Shown here: one piece after another, positions 37,401 to 47,800 of the stretch
Numbering within the stretch: position 1 is the stretch's first letter
Layout: every line of letters starts with the position of its first letter
NCBI GenBank assembly: GCA_947486785.1
Contig: CANKUU010000002.1
Span: forward strand, 1 to 64,000
From: an uncultured Flavobacteriaceae bacterium
Lineage (GTDB): Bacteria > Bacteroidota > Bacteroidia > Flavobacteriales > Flavobacteriaceae
DNA: 64,000 bases
Direction of reading: 5' to 3'
Translations under genes and position numbers: made by a program
Notes under the pieces: model-generated
What the model was told of the DNA's origin: nothing
The model's database searches: none
The model's input: the letters and a program-made list of their open reading frames with translations, nothing else

Positions 37401-39527
37401 ATGAACCTATATACCTACTTAGCAAAATACACAGAACTACCTGAAAACAGCATAAAGAATACTGTTGAGCTGCTCAACCAAGAATGTACCGTACCCTTTA
37501 TATCGCGCTACAGAAAAGAAAAAACGGGTAACCTTGATGAAGTACAAGTTGGCGCCATAGTGCTCTTAAAGGCGCAATTTGAAACATTAGAAAAACGAAA
37601 ATCAGCTGTTTTAAAGGCTATTGAAGAGCAAGGCTGCCTTTCAGACGAGCTTCGTAGCACTATAAAGCAAGCGAATGATTTAGTTACGGTTGAAGATATT
37701 TACCTGCCCTTTAAGAAAAAAAGAAAAACAAAAGCAGAGACTGCAAAAAAAAATGGTTTACAGCCCCTTGCCAAAATCATAATGGCACAACACCGTGATG
37801 ACATTGACATTTTAGCTTCACAATACGTAACGGATATAGTTAAAAATGAAGATGAGGCTCTAGAAGGTGCTCGTTACATTATTGCAGAATGGCTTAACGA
37901 ACGTATTTCTATTCGTAACCATATTAGAACTCAGTTAGAACGTTCTGCTATGATTATTACCAAGGTTATTGGCGCCAAAAAAGAAGAAGAAAAAGCCCAA
38001 AAATATCGCGATTATTTTGACTGGAGCGAGTCCTTAAAAAAATGTCCTTCGCACCGATTATTAGCCATTCTCCGTGCTGAAAATGAAGGTTTTATTCGCA
38101 TTAAAATTGATATAGATTCTGATGAATTACTATCTCGAATTGAGCATCGAATTATTAAATCAAATAACGCCTGTACTACCCATATTAAGTGGGCCATTGC
38201 AGACGCGTATAAACGCTTATTATTTCCATCCTTATCCAACGAAATATTAAAAAAAGCGAAAGAAAACGCAGATGATGAAGCTATACAAGTGTTTTCAAAA
38301 AATTTAAAACAATTATTACTTGGCGCTCCCTTAGGGGAAAAAAGAATTCTGGCAATTGACCCTGGTTTTCGAACAGGTTGTAAAGTAGTATGCCTAAATG
38401 CACAAGGAGAATTAGAGCATAATGAAACTATTTTTCCGCATCCACCGCAACAAAAAAGCTACGAAGCCATAAAAAAAATTAGCACGCTCTGCAATTCTTA
38501 CAAAATTGAAGCAATTGCCATTGGTAATGGTACCGCATCTAGAGAAACAGAACAATTAGTAAGACGCATTCATTTTAAAAACCCTGTAGAGATTTTTGTG
38601 GTGAGCGAAGCAGGAGCCTCAATCTATTCGGCTTCTAAAATTGCTCGCGACGAATTTCCTAATTATGATGTTACTGTTAGGGGATCAGTATCAATAGGTC
38701 GACGCTTAGCCGATCCATTAGCAGAATTGGTTAAAATTGATGCAAAATCAATTGGTGTGGGGCAATACCAGCATGATGTTGACCAAACAAAACTGCAAAC
38801 ATCTTTAGACCGTGCAGTTGAAAGTTGCGTAAACGCTGTAGGCGTAAATATAAATACCGCAAGTGTACCTCTTTTGAGCTACGTCTCTGGAATTGGCCCA
38901 AAACTCGCAGAAAATATTGTTTCATATAGAAATAAAAATGGCGCTTTTACCAAACGTACAGACATTAAAAAAGTACCTCGACTAGGTGAAAAAGCTTTTG
39001 AACAAGGGGCAGGTTTTCTTCGGATAAAAGAAGCGAAAAACCCTTTAGACGATTCTGCAGTTCACCCAGAACGTTATGCTTTAGTAAAACAAATAGCCAA
39101 AGATAAAGGTATAGCGGTATCTGAACTGATTGGAAACAAAGAAGTGCTACAAAGTATTCCTCTAAAAAAATACTGCTCTGATACTATTGGCCTACCCACA
39201 CTAAAAGATATTTTAGAAGAACTAGAAAAACCAGGACTCGATCGTAGACAAAAAGCTAAAGTGTTTACTTTTAATCAAAATATTAGGTCAATCACAGATT
39301 TAAAGGAGGGGCAATTACTGCCTGGCATTGTAAATAATATTACCAATTTTGGTTGCTTTGTAGATGTTGGCATTAAAGAAAGCGGCCTTATTCATGTTTC
39401 TAATTTATCAGACCGATTTGTAAAAGATGTAAACGCACATGTGCAATTGAACCAACAGATTATTGTAAAGGTACTTTCTGTAGATATCGACAGAAAGCGA
39501 ATTCAATTAGCGATGCATAAAAAATAA
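37401..39527 (+). CDS. tex: Tex family RNA-binding transcription accessory protein
   Basis: A 708-residue cytosolic protein with the Tex domain order: helical N-terminal part (VPFISRYRKEKTGNLDE), YqgF RNase H-like domain (LAIDPGFRTGCKVVCL), helix-hairpin-helix units (GIGPKLAENIVSYRN) and a C-terminal S1 RNA-binding domain (GIVNNITNFGCFVDVG). Tex influences transcription and toxin expression in other bacteria; its mechanism is not fully known. It begins seven bases after metG. Confidence 0.93.
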   Translation: MNLYTYLAKYTELPENSIKNTVELLNQECTVPFISRYRKEKTGNLDEVQVGAIVLLKAQFETLEKRKSAVLKAIEEQGCLSDELRSTIKQANDLVTVEDIYLPFKKKRKTKAETAKKNGLQPLAKIIMAQHRDDIDILASQYVTDIVKNEDEALEGARYIIAEWLNERISIRNHIRTQLERSAMIITKVIGAKKEEEKAQKYRDYFDWSESLKKCPSHRLLAILRAENEGFIRIKIDIDSDELLSRIEHRIIKSNNACTTHIKWAIADAYKRLLFPSLSNEILKKAKENADDEAIQVFSKNLKQLLLGAPLGEKRILAIDPGFRTGCKVVCLNAQGELEHNETIFPHPPQQKSYEAIKKISTLCNSYKIEAIAIGNGTASRETEQLVRRIHFKNPVEIFVVSEAGASIYSASKIARDEFPNYDVTVRGSVSIGRRLADPLAELVKIDAKSIGVGQYQHDVDQTKLQTSLDRAVESCVNAVGVNINTASVPLLSYVSGIGPKLAENIVSYRNKNGAFTKRTDIKKVPRLGEKAFEQGAGFLRIKEAKNPLDDSAVHPERYALVKQIAKDKGIAVSELIGNKEVLQSIPLKKYCSDTIGLPTLKDILEELEKPGLDRRQKAKVFTFNQNIRSITDLKEGQLLPGIVNNITNFGCFVDVGIKESGLIHVSNLSDRFVKDVNAHVQLNQQIIVKVLSVDIDRKRIQLAMHKK

Positions 39528-39537
39528 AATAGCACAC

Positions 39538-40440
39538 ATGAGCTATATTGCTTTTCATCCGATTTACAAACATCACTTAAAAGACGGACATCGTTTTCCG
39601 ATGCTAAAGTATGAGCTACTGCCTCAACAATTACTACATGAAGGAACTTGCAAGCCAAGCGATTTTTTTAAACCAGACATAGCTAAAGATGACTCTATTT
39701 TAGCAGTTCATACCGCTTCCTATTATGAAAAATTAAGTGCGCTTAGCATAGATAAAAAAGAAGCTCGTAAAATTGGATTTCCCTTATCCAAAGAACTTAT
39801 ACTTAGAGAACGTATTATTGCAGGTGGTACCATAAAAGGATGTGAGATTGCACTAAAAACCGGAATTGCTATGAATATAGCTGGGGGCACTCACCACGCT
39901 TTTAGTGATCGTGCTGAAGCATTTTGCATGCTTAACGACCAAGCGATTGGTGCTCGTTTTTTACAGGCTAAAAAACTTGCTAAAAAAATATTGATTGTAG
40001 ATTTAGATGTGCATCAAGGTAACGGAACGGCTTCTATATTTCAGAACGACATTTCTGTTTTTACATTTTCTATGCATGGGGCAGCTAACTATCCTTTTCG
40101 AAAAGAACATTCTGATTTAGATATTGCCCTTGAAAAAAACACAGACGACAATCACTATTTAAATCTGCTTAAAGAACAGCTGCCCAAGCTAATAGATCAA
40201 GAAAAACCTGATTTTATTTTTTACCTGTGTGGGGTAGATGTGCTTGCGACAGACAAATTAGGAACCTTAAGAATGAGCTTAGAAGGGTGCAAACAGCGTG
40301 ATGAAATAGTTTTAGAAACTTGCTTTCGACATCAAATTCCAGTACAATGTAGCATGGGTGGAGGCTACTCACCCGAAATAAAAACCATTATTGAAGCCCA
40401 TGCCAACACCTTTCGTATCGCCAAAAAAATTTTCTTTTAA
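39538..40440 (+). CDS. Histone deacetylase family protein
   Basis: A 300-residue arginase/deacetylase-fold hydrolase. Active-site elements of the HDAC family are visible: the His pair in GGTHHAFSD, the zinc ligands in DLDVHQGNG, the aspartate in GVDVLATDK and the GGGYSP loop. Bacterial members deacetylate small amines or acetyl-lysine, including acetoin-linked and polyamine substrates; which applies here is unknown. It follows tex by 10 bases and is likely co-transcribed with metG and tex. Confidence 0.88.
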   Translation: MSYIAFHPIYKHHLKDGHRFPMLKYELLPQQLLHEGTCKPSDFFKPDIAKDDSILAVHTASYYEKLSALSIDKKEARKIGFPLSKELILRERIIAGGTIKGCEIALKTGIAMNIAGGTHHAFSDRAEAFCMLNDQAIGARFLQAKKLAKKILIVDLDVHQGNGTASIFQNDISVFTFSMHGAANYPFRKEHSDLDIALEKNTDDNHYLNLLKEQLPKLIDQEKPDFIFYLCGVDVLATDKLGTLRMSLEGCKQRDEIVLETCFRHQIPVQCSMGGGYSPEIKTIIEAHANTFRIAKKIFF

Positions 40441-40513
40441 TGATGCATATGAGCAATGATATTCCTCTTTTAAGCATGTAGATTTCAGTTATATCCTATG
40501 CACGAACTTTGGG

Positions 40514-40545
40514 TTGTTATTTTACAGAAAGTTAAAAAATAACAA
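40514..40545. terminator. AT-rich hairpin between convergent genes
   Basis: TTGTTATTTT at 40514-40523 pairs perfectly with AAAATAACAA at 40536-40545 around a 12-base loop, in the gap between the deacetylase and acetyltransferase genes. A second short hairpin, CTGC-TTAG-GCAG, followed by a T-rich run lies at 40570-40581. Either could end transcription. Confidence 0.4.
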
Positions 40546-40583
40546 ACTAAAAAAGATCTAAAATTGCTACTGCTTAGGCAGGT

Positions 40584-41150
40584 TTAGTTTGTTTTATTGT
40601 CAATCACTTTTATCACCTTACATGGGTTACCAACGGCAACAACATTTTCAGGTATATCTTTGGTTACTACACTACCAGAACCAATTACACTATTATTGCC
40701 AATAGTAACACCTGGGTTAATAATAGCACCACCACCAATCCAAACGTTATCACCTATTCGAATGGGTTTAGCAAATTCTATACCCGTATTACGAGCCTTA
40801 TATGCTAATGGATGTGTTGCGGTAAAAATCTTTACAGCCGGAGCAAGCATTACGTTTTTACCAATAAATACGGGTGCTGAATCTAAAATAATACAACCAA
40901 AATTAGCGTAGGCATTTTCTCCCCAGTAAATATTGCTGCCATAATCACAAATAAATGGATTTTCAATAAAAAATTGCTTGCCAGTTTCTGCAAATAACTC
41001 TTTAAAAAAATGTTTCCGTTGCCGTTCTTTATCATCTGGTATTTCTGCTATCTTTCGCAAAATAGAACGTGCTTTTCTTCTTGCTAAAACCAGTGTTTTA
41101 TCTCTTGGGTCGTATGGTTGACCTGTAATCATTTTTTCATGTTCTGTCAT
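40584..41150 (-). CDS. Maltose/galactoside O-acetyltransferase-like hexapeptide protein
   Basis: A 188-residue trimeric left-handed beta-helix acetyltransferase. The N-terminal mac segment is MITGQPYDPRDKTLVLAR, the hexapeptide repeats include IGDNVWIGGGAIINPGVTIG and the catalytic His lies in FTATHPLAY. It transfers acetyl from acetyl-CoA to sugars; LacA and Maa are the known models. The exact sugar is unknown. A TAAATTAG box, one base off the -7 consensus, lies about 40 bases upstream on the minus strand. Confidence 0.9.
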   Translation of the reverse strand: MTEHEKMITGQPYDPRDKTLVLARRKARSILRKIAEIPDDKERQRKHFFKELFAETGKQFFIENPFICDYGSNIYWGENAYANFGCIILDSAPVFIGKNVMLAPAVKIFTATHPLAYKARNTGIEFAKPIRIGDNVWIGGGAIINPGVTIGNNSVIGSGSVVTKDIPENVVAVGNPCKVIKVIDNKTN

Positions 41151-41463
41151 CTGCTAAGGCGTTTAAATAAAAATAACTAGGTTCATAAAGATCTAATTTA
41201 GCAAATAGCAGCATAAAAAATCACCAAAGAATACAGTACATAAGCATGCACTAGTAATTCGTTTTTTTTGGTGTTAGCTACTGTTTTTCTTCAATTAATG
41301 CAAATTCGCTATCGCTGCTTTTATTTTTAAATTATTTCAATTAAAGTCGCTATTTTAACATTGTGTCCTTTTCAAATAAAGGCGCCTTTTGTGTAAACCT
41401 GACTAAAAACAGCAGTAATAAAATCTATTTTCACTAAAAAACCTTCAATAATAGTAATTTACA
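41151..41463. other. 313-base gene-free stretch
   Basis: It lies between the 5' end of the acetyltransferase gene and the 3' end of recQ. Apart from a possible minus-strand -7 box for the acetyltransferase at about 41190-41210 nothing is recognised. Confidence 0.4.
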
Positions 41464-43557
41464 TTAGTAAGACTCTAATAAATACAAGCCTATTTTCAAC
41501 TTCCAATAGGGCATTTTTTCTTCAAAATACTCAAAATAAGGCTTTAATCCGTCGGCATCAGGTAGCGCCAATTTTGCTTTTTCAATTTTATCTAAATCAT
41601 TTTGGTCGAGTAAGGCCCGTAAATCAATCTCTTCACCAAGGGCATGCATTTTTTGTAAATGCCCATAGATAGTATTCTCTGCTAGGTTTCTTTTGGCAGC
41701 AATCTCAGCAGGAGAAAGTCCCTCTTTAAACAATTCGAAAGATTTTTTATGTGTTGGGTTTTTAGACTGTGTTAATGCTACATGCGCTGCAATCTCTTTA
41801 ACAAAAGCATCGGCATACTTTTCTAACTTCGCCTCTCCTACCCCAGAAACCTTAGCAAAATCGGTCTTTGTTACTGGTTTTTTTACTTCCATATCTTTTA
41901 AACTAGCATCTCCAAAAACAACATATGCAGGCACCCCCTGCTCTTTGGCAATCTGATACCGTAAAACACGTAGCTTTTCAAAAAGCCCTTTTTTACTAGA
42001 TTTACTTAAAGTTTTCTTTTCTTCCTTTTTCTCTAACTGACTGAGAATAGCTAATTGAACCGGCCTTTTATGGTATAGAATTTCTTTAGATAGTGGCGTT
42101 AGCGCAATACGACTATGCGCTCTAAAATTAATTTCTAAAACTCCTTGATTTAGTAATTGAATGATATACTGCTGCAAATCTTGCCAAGACACCCCTTTTA
42201 AAGCCCCAAAAGTTTTAATATTTTGATATCCTTTTTCAAAAACCTGAGCATTTTGTGCCCCTCGCAACACATCAATCAACATACCCATAGATTCTTGTTC
42301 TTTTAATCGAGCCACAGCTGAACAAATTTTTTGAACCATTATAGTAGCATTAAAATAAGAAGGTGGTGCTTTACAGATATCGCAATTACCACAGTCCTCG
42401 GTTACTTGCTCTCCAAAATAATTTAACAACGCAATTCTTCTACAGCTTAAGGCCTCGGCGTATTGCTGCATTCTTTCTAATTTTGCATGTTGAACCTCGG
42501 CATTTGCACTTTCGGTAATAAATTTTCGAAGTTGAACCACGTCTGCGTAACTATAAAACAGTAATGTATGTGCTGGCAAACTATCTCTACCACTACGTCC
42601 AATTTCTTGGTAATAACCTTCTAAATTTTTTGGTAAGTTATAGTGTATTACCCAACGAACATTGCTCTTATCTATACCCATACCAAAGGCAATAGTAGCG
42701 CAAATTATAGGCACTCTATCGTTAATAAAGTCTTCTTGAACCAATGTTCTTTTCTGCGCATCCATACCAGCATTATATGCCTTTGCGTCATAACCTGCGT
42801 TACGAAGTTTTTCGGCTAGCATTTCGGTGTTTTTTCTACTTAAGCAGTAAATAATACCACTTTCATCACTTCGATCTTCTAGAAAATTTAGAATCTGTTT
42901 AACTCGGTCTTGCCCGGGGCGAACTTCTAAAAACAAATTAGGCCTATTAAAAGATGCTAAGTGCCTTTGGGCAGTAGGTATAGAAAGCTGTTCTACAATA
43001 TCATCTTGAGTAGCTTTATCAGCGGTAGCGGTTAATGCAATCACTGGAATAGTTGGGTACCTTTTTTTAAAACTCCCCAATTGGGTATATGACGGACGAA
43101 AATCGTGCCCCCAAGACGAAATGCAATGTGCTTCATCGATAGCAAATAAATTCACTTCTATTTCATCAAAAACCAAATTGAATTGAGTAATGCTTTCTGG
43201 AGCGACATAAAACAATTTTAGCTGTCCATTTTTTAGCCTTCTAAAAATATCTTGCTGTTCTTCGGTTGGCTGCGAACTATTGTAATACGCTGCGTCTATT
43301 CCATTTGCTTGTAGTACGTCTACCTGATCTTTCATCAATGCAATAAGCGGAGATACTACTATTGCAGTACCCTTCATCGCCAACGCAGGCAGTTGAAAAC
43401 AAAGTGATTTACCGCCACCTGTAGGCATAATAGTAAGCACATCTTTTTGATCAAGCACGTCTTGCATGACCTCTAGCTGATTGGGTCTAAAAGAATCGTA
43501 TCCGAAATAAGTTTTTAAAAGTGGTAAAAGTTGCTCAGCAGCATCAAGTTTAGGCAT
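41464..43557 (-). CDS. recQ: ATP-dependent DNA helicase RecQ
   Basis: A 697-residue 3'-5' DNA helicase. Walker A is MPTGGGKS near residues 44-51, motif [19 protein letters not shown] and motif VI GRSGRD. The zinc-binding domain has the cysteines CRRIALL and CGNCDIC, followed by RQC, an HRDC-like domain (about 520-600) and a C-terminal helix-turn-helix extension ([20 protein letters not shown]). It acts in recombination and fork repair. It lies 94 bases after an ssb gene in the same direction. Confidence 0.96.
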   Translation of the reverse strand: MPKLDAAEQLLPLLKTYFGYDSFRPNQLEVMQDVLDQKDVLTIMPTGGGKSLCFQLPALAMKGTAIVVSPLIALMKDQVDVLQANGIDAAYYNSSQPTEEQQDIFRRLKNGQLKLFYVAPESITQFNLVFDEIEVNLFAIDEAHCISSWGHDFRPSYTQLGSFKKRYPTIPVIALTATADKATQDDIVEQLSIPTAQRHLASFNRPNLFLEVRPGQDRVKQILNFLEDRSDESGIIYCLSRKNTEMLAEKLRNAGYDAKAYNAGMDAQKRTLVQEDFINDRVPIICATIAFGMGIDKSNVRWVIHYNLPKNLEGYYQEIGRSGRDSLPAHTLLFYSYADVVQLRKFITESANAEVQHAKLERMQQYAEALSCRRIALLNYFGEQVTEDCGNCDICKAPPSYFNATIMVQKICSAVARLKEQESMGMLIDVLRGAQNAQVFEKGYQNIKTFGALKGVSWQDLQQYIIQLLNQGVLEINFRAHSRIALTPLSKEILYHKRPVQLAILSQLEKKEEKKTLSKSSKKGLFEKLRVLRYQIAKEQGVPAYVVFGDASLKDMEVKKPVTKTDFAKVSGVGEAKLEKYADAFVKEIAAHVALTQSKNPTHKKSFELFKEGLSPAEIAAKRNLAENTIYGHLQKMHALGEEIDLRALLDQNDLDKIEKAKLALPDADGLKPYFEYFEEKMPYWKLKIGLYLLESY

Positions 43558-43561
43558 AGTA

Positions 43562-43569
43562 CAAATTTA
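43562..43569 (-). promoter_or_regulatory. -7 box immediately before recQ
   Basis: On the minus strand the sequence is TAAATTTG, a perfect match, ending only four bases before the recQ ATG. A transcript from it would have almost no leader. Confidence 0.35.
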
Positions 43570-43603
43570 AGCAAGTAAACATATCTTTTATTGAATAATA
43601 ATT

Positions 43604-43631
43604 TTTGGAGATGTTAAAAAACACCTCCAAA
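43604..43631. terminator. Hairpin between ssb and recQ
   Basis: TTTGGAGATG pairs with CACCTCCAAA around an 8-base loop, with one mismatch. It is located 20 bases after the ssb stop. The run of T expected after a terminator is poor, so it may instead be an mRNA-stabilising or attenuating hairpin. Confidence 0.45.
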
Positions 43632-43651
43632 CTTATCTTTAACCACCAAAA

Positions 43652-43984
43652 TTAGTTTCCTAGCATCAAAATATCATTACATTTTATTTCTGTAACATAG
43701 CGCTTTTCGCCTTCTTTAGTTTCATAAGAGCGATGGGTAAGTTTACCCTCAATTGCGACTTGCTTTCCTTTTGTTAGATAATTTTCAACCAGGGTTGCAG
43801 TTTTACCCCAAGCTAAAATAGAATGCCATTGGGTGTCTTTTACTTTTTCTCCTTGAGTATTTTTATAACTCTCTGTTGTTGCCATAGAAAATTTGGCTAA
43901 CTTATTACCGTTTTCTAACGTAATAATTTCAGGATCTTGACCTAAATTTCCGATTAATTTTACTGAATTTCTAAGGGTGTTCAT
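43652..43984 (-). CDS. ssb: Short single-stranded DNA-binding protein lacking the acidic tip
   Basis: A 110-residue OB-fold protein with the SSB signature (KLIGNLGQDPEI, AKFSMATTESY, DTQWHSILAWG, EGKLTHRSYETKEG). It ends right after the OB fold (CNDILMLGN) and has no disordered linker or acidic tip of the DDDIPF type, through which standard SSB recruits RecQ and other partners. It is therefore probably a secondary SSB; a full-length one would be expected elsewhere in the genome. It precedes recQ. Confidence 0.9.
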   Translation of the reverse strand: MNTLRNSVKLIGNLGQDPEIITLENGNKLAKFSMATTESYKNTQGEKVKDTQWHSILAWGKTATLVENYLTKGKQVAIEGKLTHRSYETKEGEKRYVTEIKCNDILMLGN

Positions 43985-44042
43985 TTTTTTATTTTTAAAG
44001 TTTTAAACGTTGATTAACTCAAGTTCAAATGTTTCTACACCG

Positions 44043-44050
44043 CAAAACTA
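44043..44050 (-). promoter_or_regulatory. -7 box for ssb
   Basis: On the minus strand the sequence is TAGTTTTG, a perfect TAnnTTTG match, 58 bases before the ssb ATG. A block of phased repeats starts about 24 bases further upstream. Confidence 0.45.
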
Positions 44051-44073
44051 AAATCAGAACAAAAATATAATCG

Positions 44074-44124
44074 TATGTTAAACATTTGTATATGTTTGTA
44101 TACGTATGTAATCGTTTGTAAATT
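44074..44124. repeat. 10-bp phased tandem repeats upstream of ssb
   Basis: Successive units start at 44085, 44095, 44105 and 44115: TTTGTATATG, TTTGTATACG, TATGTAATCG, TTTGTAAATT, with a related unit TATGTTAAAC at 44074. The pattern T(T/A)TGTA recurs once per DNA helical turn and includes the palindrome ATACGTAT. The rest of the 311-base gap between ssb and the next gene shows nothing else clear. Confidence 0.6.
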
Positions 44125-44295
44125 ATTAAAATACCTTATATCAGTACTTTATCATACCCTATTGTTTTTAAAAAATAGTGTCATTTGCTACTTAAATAAC
44201 TCCTTTTACAAAACTATACAGCTTCAATTTTAAAGCAGCGATAGCATTAATGTAATCAATGCTATACCTTTAATACCTACTAAACCCATCTTCAA

Positions 44296-44760
44296 ATGAC
44301 TAAAGTGATAATAGCCCCCTTTCAAATAATTGGTATTTCTGTAAGAACCACAAACGAAAACGAACAAGCTGCGAAAGACATACCAAAACTTTGGGAGCAA
44401 TTTGTAGAGAATGATATTTTGTCTAAAATACCTAACAAAGTAAGTAACGATATTTTTTCAATTTATACCAACTACGAAAGTGACCATACTAAGGCTTATG
44501 ATACTATTTTAGGTTGTAGGGTAACAACTTTAGAAACCGTTCCCGATGGTTTGGTGAGCCAATCTTTTAACGGCGGAACCTATGCTAAATTTACAGCAAA
44601 AGGTGATCTTACAAAAGGAATTATTTATAACACTTGGGTTGATATATGGAACACTCCTTTAAATCGACTATACACCGCAGATTTTGAGATTTATGAAGCA
44701 AAAGCAAAAAATCCTAAAACTGCAGAAGTGGATATTTTTGTGGCAATAATATCTGAATGA
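44296..44760 (+). CDS. GyrI-like / effector-binding domain protein
   Basis: A 154-residue stand-alone effector-binding domain as in GyrI/SbmC and the C-terminal part of AraC-type regulators. It shows the two-fold SHS2-like pattern (FQIIGISVRTTNENEQA, IYTNYESDH, FNGGTYAKFTAKGD, WNTPLNRLYTADFEIY). There is no DNA-binding domain. It probably binds a small hydrophobic or cationic molecule. A TACCTTTA sequence (one base off -7 consensus) lies at 44265-44272. Confidence 0.8.
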   Translation: MTKVIIAPFQIIGISVRTTNENEQAAKDIPKLWEQFVENDILSKIPNKVSNDIFSIYTNYESDHTKAYDTILGCRVTTLETVPDGLVSQSFNGGTYAKFTAKGDLTKGIIYNTWVDIWNTPLNRLYTADFEIYEAKAKNPKTAEVDIFVAIISE

Positions 44761-44801
44761 AAGAATTTTCTTAATTTTAAAATATATCTGATGTTAAAAT
44801 T

Positions 44802-47800
44802 ATGAAAAACGCCTCTCTATTATTGCTTTTACTTTTAATATTTCCGCTAAGCTCCCCATCTCAGGTAAGAAAAAAGAAAAAAAGACCTACAACAGTTAAC
44901 GTTCAAGACAGTTTATTTCATGAGCTTAAATGGCGAAATATTGGCCCATTTAGAGGTGGCCGAAGCGTCACTTCTACAGGTGTAGTAGGTGACCCACTTA
45001 CCTACTATATGGGTAGTGTAGGAGGTGGTATTTGGAAAACTACGGATGCCGGAATTACTTGGAAAAATTGCTCTGATGGTTATTTAAAAACAGGTACAGT
45101 TGGGTCAATCACTGTAGCGGAAAGCAACCCCAATATCGTAATTGCAGGCATGGGCGAACATGCTGCGCGTGGTGTAATGACTTCTATGGGCGATGGAGTT
45201 TACAAATCTACAGATGCAGGTAAAAGCTGGAAACATATTGGTCTTGATAAAACGCGTCACATTTCTGATGTAATTATTCACCCAACTAAGCCCAATATTA
45301 TTTATGTGGCGGCACAAGGTGCACAATATGCAGCAACTTCTGAGCGCGGTATTTACCGTTCTATGGATGGGGGAGAAAACTGGGAAAAGGTGCTTTTTGT
45401 GAATACGCAAACCGGTGCTGCCGATCTCTCTATGGATATGAAAAACCCCTCTATCCTATACGCCGCTATGTGGCAGCATCGTCGATATCCGTGGGTAATG
45501 GAGTCTGGTGGAAAAGATTCTGGTCTTTATAAATCTACAGATGGTGGAAGCACGTGGAAAAAAATGACAGAAGGCTTACCTAAAGACTTCGGAAAAGCAG
45601 GCATTTCGGTTTCTAGAGCAAACAACGACGTAGTATATGCTGTTATCGAAGCCGAAGGCACAAAAGCAGGCGTTTACAAATCTACCGACGCAGGCAAAAA
45701 ATGGAAACAGGTGAATAAAGACCGTATTAATATTACCAGGTCTTGGTATTACATGGAAATTTTTGCAGATACACAAAACGAAAATACGGTGTATGTTGCA
45801 AATGCTCCTCTTACCAAATCAATTGATGGCGGAAAAAACTTTAGCGTCTTGCCTACGCCTCACGGCGACAACCATCATTTATGGATAAACCCCTATAACA
45901 ACCAACAAATGATTAACTCAAATGATGGTGGTGCAAACGTTTCTCTTAATGGAGGTTTAAGTTGGAGTAGTCAAAAAAATCAAAATACCGCACAATTCTA
46001 TCGTGTTATTACTGATAATTTAGTGCCTTACCATATTTATGGTGGGCAACAAGATAACTCTACCGTTGCCATTGCCAGCAGAACAAATGACGCTGGTATT
46101 GATTGGAAAGATTGGCATGCTGTTGCCGGTGGAGAAAGTGCCTTTTTAGCTTTTGATCCAAATGACCCAAGCATTATATATGGTGGCACCTATCAAGGCA
46201 ATTTAGAAAAGTGGAATGCCACTACACGAGAGTCAAAATCTATTAAACAATACCCCGAACTAGGCTTAAGCATTGCACCCAAAGACACCAAATATCGCTA
46301 TAACTGGAATGCCCCTACCCTAACTTCTCCACACAACCGAAGTGTGGTTTATCATGCAGGTAATGTGGTCTTTAAAACCACCGATGAAGGCCAATCATGG
46401 CAGGTAATTAGCAACGACTTAACTAAAAACGAAAAAGAAAAACACGGGCCTGGGGGTACACCTTACACGAATGAGGCTGCAGGGGGTGAAAATTATAACA
46501 CCATCTCATATATGACGGCTTCACCACACGAAAAAGGAGTATTATGGGTTGGCACAGATGACGGTTTACTTCATGTTACCAAAAATGAAGGCAAAAACTG
46601 GAACAATGTAACTCCGCCAAATATACCTGATGGCATCATAAACAGTATAGAAGTTTCTCCGCATGATGCTGCCACAGCTTACGTAGTTATCATGCGTTAT
46701 AAATCAATGGATTTGCGCTCTTATATCTTTAAAACTTCAAATTATGGGCAAACTTGGACCAAAATAGTCGACGGTATTACAGGCGAACACACTTTTACCA
46801 GGGTAGTACGCGAAGATCCAAAAAGAAAAGGTCTACTCTATGCTGGCACAGAAACTGGGTTATTTATTTCATTTAATGACGGCGAACATTGGCAGCCATT
46901 TCAGTTAAATTTACCTGTAGTACCTATTAACGATTTGGTATTTCAAGATAACGATTTAGTTGCTGCTACCGCCGGGCGTTCTTTTTGGATTTTAGATGAT
47001 GTTACTGCCATTCAAAACTATAACTCATCTAATGAAAATTTAAAGCTTTTTCAACCTAAAGATACTTATCTGATTGTTGGCGGCTACAGTAAAAAACCAA
47101 AATCGGGCTTAGGTCAAAATCCTAAAAGCGGTGTAACTTTTGACTATTATTTAGATAAAAACGCCGATAGTTTAAACCTAAAACTAGAGGTTTTCAAAGA
47201 AAATGAATTAATTAGAACCTATACCAACAAAAAGGATAAAGATTTTAAATCTTGGCCTGGAGGCCCTTCAAAACGAGAAGTGTTACCGTCTAAAAAAGGC
47301 TACCACCGCTTTACCTGGAATTTTAAACGAGAGAACTTACCTGCTATTGACCGAGTGTTTATTTTTGGTGGTGATTCGGGCTCAAAAGTAGGGCCTGGCA
47401 CGTATACGCTAAAACTAAGTTTAGAGGAGCAGCAAGCAGAAACACAAGTACGCGTACTACCAAATCCGAAAATTAAGGCAAGTATAGAAGACTACGAAAA
47501 TCAGCAAACTATGCTTACCGCTATTGAAGCTCATTTAAAAAGTATACATACATCGGTTAATCAAATGCGTTCGGCAAAATCGCAATTAGAAACGTATGCC
47601 AAATTATTAAAAGATAATACGAATGCAAAAAACCTTCTAGATAAAGGAGATGCACTCATAAAACGCATTGTTTCTTGGGAAGAAAACTTAATTCAATCGA
47701 AACAAAAAACATTTCAAGATGTTATAAATTACAACAACAAGCTTAATGCACAACTGATTCACCTAAAAGGGTATATTGATGCTGCAGAGCCTCAACTTAC

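Noticed and set aside
45105-45410. Antisense open frame inside the VPS10-like gene
   Set aside because: It is a mirror of the repetitive coding sequence and has no promoter or family match; similar antisense frames at 1715-2092, 7264-7707 and 36994-37374 were rejected for the same reason.
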